Below are positions 63,504-64,000 of a DNA stretch of 64,000 nt, in pieces (positions within the stretch are counted from its first letter, which is position 1; each line of letters starts with the position of its first letter). The DNA is from Hathewaya massiliensis (GTDB taxonomy: Bacteria > Bacillota > Clostridia > Clostridiales > Clostridiaceae). Where the stretch lies: NCBI RefSeq assembly GCF_902143515.1, contig NZ_CABFVD010000008.1, positions 724-64,723 on the forward strand, given 5' to 3'. Made by a program: the position numbers and the translations under genes. Below the pieces are notes generated by a model, which worked only from the letters and a program-made list of their open reading frames with translations, did not search any database and was not told where the DNA came from.

Positions 63504-64000
63504 TTAAAAGCTGCCTCCACTACCACTATGTGAGTGCCCACCTGATGTAACTCCTCCACCACCTCCAGAGCTACCCCCACTTGAACTATTATCGGATGAT
63601 TTTTTAGTCCTTGTAACTGTGGTTCTTATGTAATCATCCCTTCCTTCAATAACTCTAGAATTTTTAGAATCTATATAAGTGTTTCCATTAACAGTTACTG
63701 TTCCGCCTGAGTTATAAACCATAATTATTACAGAAATAGCTGCTACTCCCAAAGAAACAACAATTTGAAACCATATTTGTAAAAATATATTATTAGGATT
63801 AACTCCAGGTCTTATCCCCATATATTTATAGGATGTTTTAATAAAAGTCTCAGAAGCCTTATAATAATTTTTATTTGTTAAATCAGAAGTAATTTTTTTT
63901 CTTATAATGGCAAGTCTATTATCATCTAAATATTCCTTAGCTTTATAAAAGCCCGCTAAGTAAACATATCTATTTTGCATATCTATAGTCAATATGGCAC
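63504..64000 (-). CDS. TPM-domain membrane protein, 5' end outside window
   Basis: Partial gene running off the window. The visible 165 residues begin in the TPM (YgcG/Psb32-type) domain (AILTIDMQNRYVYLAGFYKAKEYLDDNRL...), continue with one transmembrane helix (about 85-108 in the visible part) and end in a Ser/Gly-rich tail with a few His (SGGSSGGGGGVTSGGHSHSGSGGSF). Such tails are typical of TPM proteins. The upstream part, including the signal peptide, is missing. It probably forms an operon with the SPFH gene 40 bases downstream and a PspA-type partner elsewhere. Confidence 0.78.
   Translation of the reverse strand, partial: AILTIDMQNRYVYLAGFYKAKEYLDDNRLAIIRKKITSDLTNKNYYKASETFIKTSYKYMGIRPGVNPNNIFLQIWFQIVVSLGVAAISVIIMVYNSGGTVTVNGNTYIDSKNSRVIEGRDDYIRTTVTRTKKSSDNSSSGGSSGGGGGVTSGGHSHSGSGGSF

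Overview
The window is a low-GC, strongly AT-rich Firmicute chromosome segment with Clostridium character: an endospore germinant-receptor operon, a SigI/RsgI pair, T-box and cobalamin riboswitches, CIRCE, Fur and BirA-type sites, tandem short flagellins and methyl-accepting chemotaxis proteins. Gene content and flagellin type most resemble the proteolytic C. botulinum / C. sporogenes group, but no rRNA is present, so the species is an inference. I see no phage, complete insertion sequence, CRISPR array, tRNA or rRNA. It reads as core chromosome.

Layout. 1-2.3 kb: two nearly identical flagellin genes, each with a SigD-type promoter and a structured leader that looks like a CsrA target. 2.4-9.5 kb: DbpA-type helicase, BirA-operator-controlled BioY, a cupin behind two Crp/Fnr-like palindromes, a chemoreceptor, a frameshifted patatin and an IclR regulator with its own palindrome. 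9.6-18.4 kb: rRNA methylase, purine permease, oligoendopeptidase, a tryptophan (UGG) T-box with TrpP, a MATE exporter and a Fur-box-controlled metal permease. 18.5-28.5 kb: a cobalamin-riboswitch operon encoding a BtuFCD-like ABC transporter followed by CobN, ChlI and ChlD. 28.6-34.9 kb: EAL-HDOD protein, second chemoreceptor, RluF-type pseudouridine synthase, SulP transporter and a cold-shock protein with a hairpin leader. 35.2-40.4 kb: germinant-receptor operon (A, C, small D-type protein, B) divergent from a LysR gene. 40.6-47.5 kb: second NCS2 permease, an ABC-2 exporter operon, a double-receiver protein and an AlaX-type editing enzyme. 47.6-50.8 kb: a DUF5667-like secreted protein divergent from sigI-rsgI. 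50.9-55.6 kb: two half-ABC exporters plus an AraC regulator with a Fur box between them. 55.8-64 kb: LolD/MacB-type ABC operon, htpG under a perfect CIRCE, a LysR regulator divergent from an orphan CofE-like ligase, a 97-nt hairpin element, and an SPFH-TPM pair running off the window.

How the parts work together. The 18.5-28.5 kb block forms one corrinoid/cobalt module. Two Fur boxes mark iron-responsive metal or siderophore functions. Motility is represented by flagellins and receptors, sporulation by the receptor operon, and stress by cold shock, HrcA/CIRCE and SigI. The most unusual sequence-level observations are the covarying flagellin leader hairpin, the cspA leader stem, the patatin T9 frameshift, the 159-nt C-free strand, the in-frame duplication at the htpG stop, the candidate SigI-type promoter on the DUF5667 gene, and the CofE-like gene in an organism type not known to make F420. 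I did not find a clearly novel defence-type or biosynthetic system.
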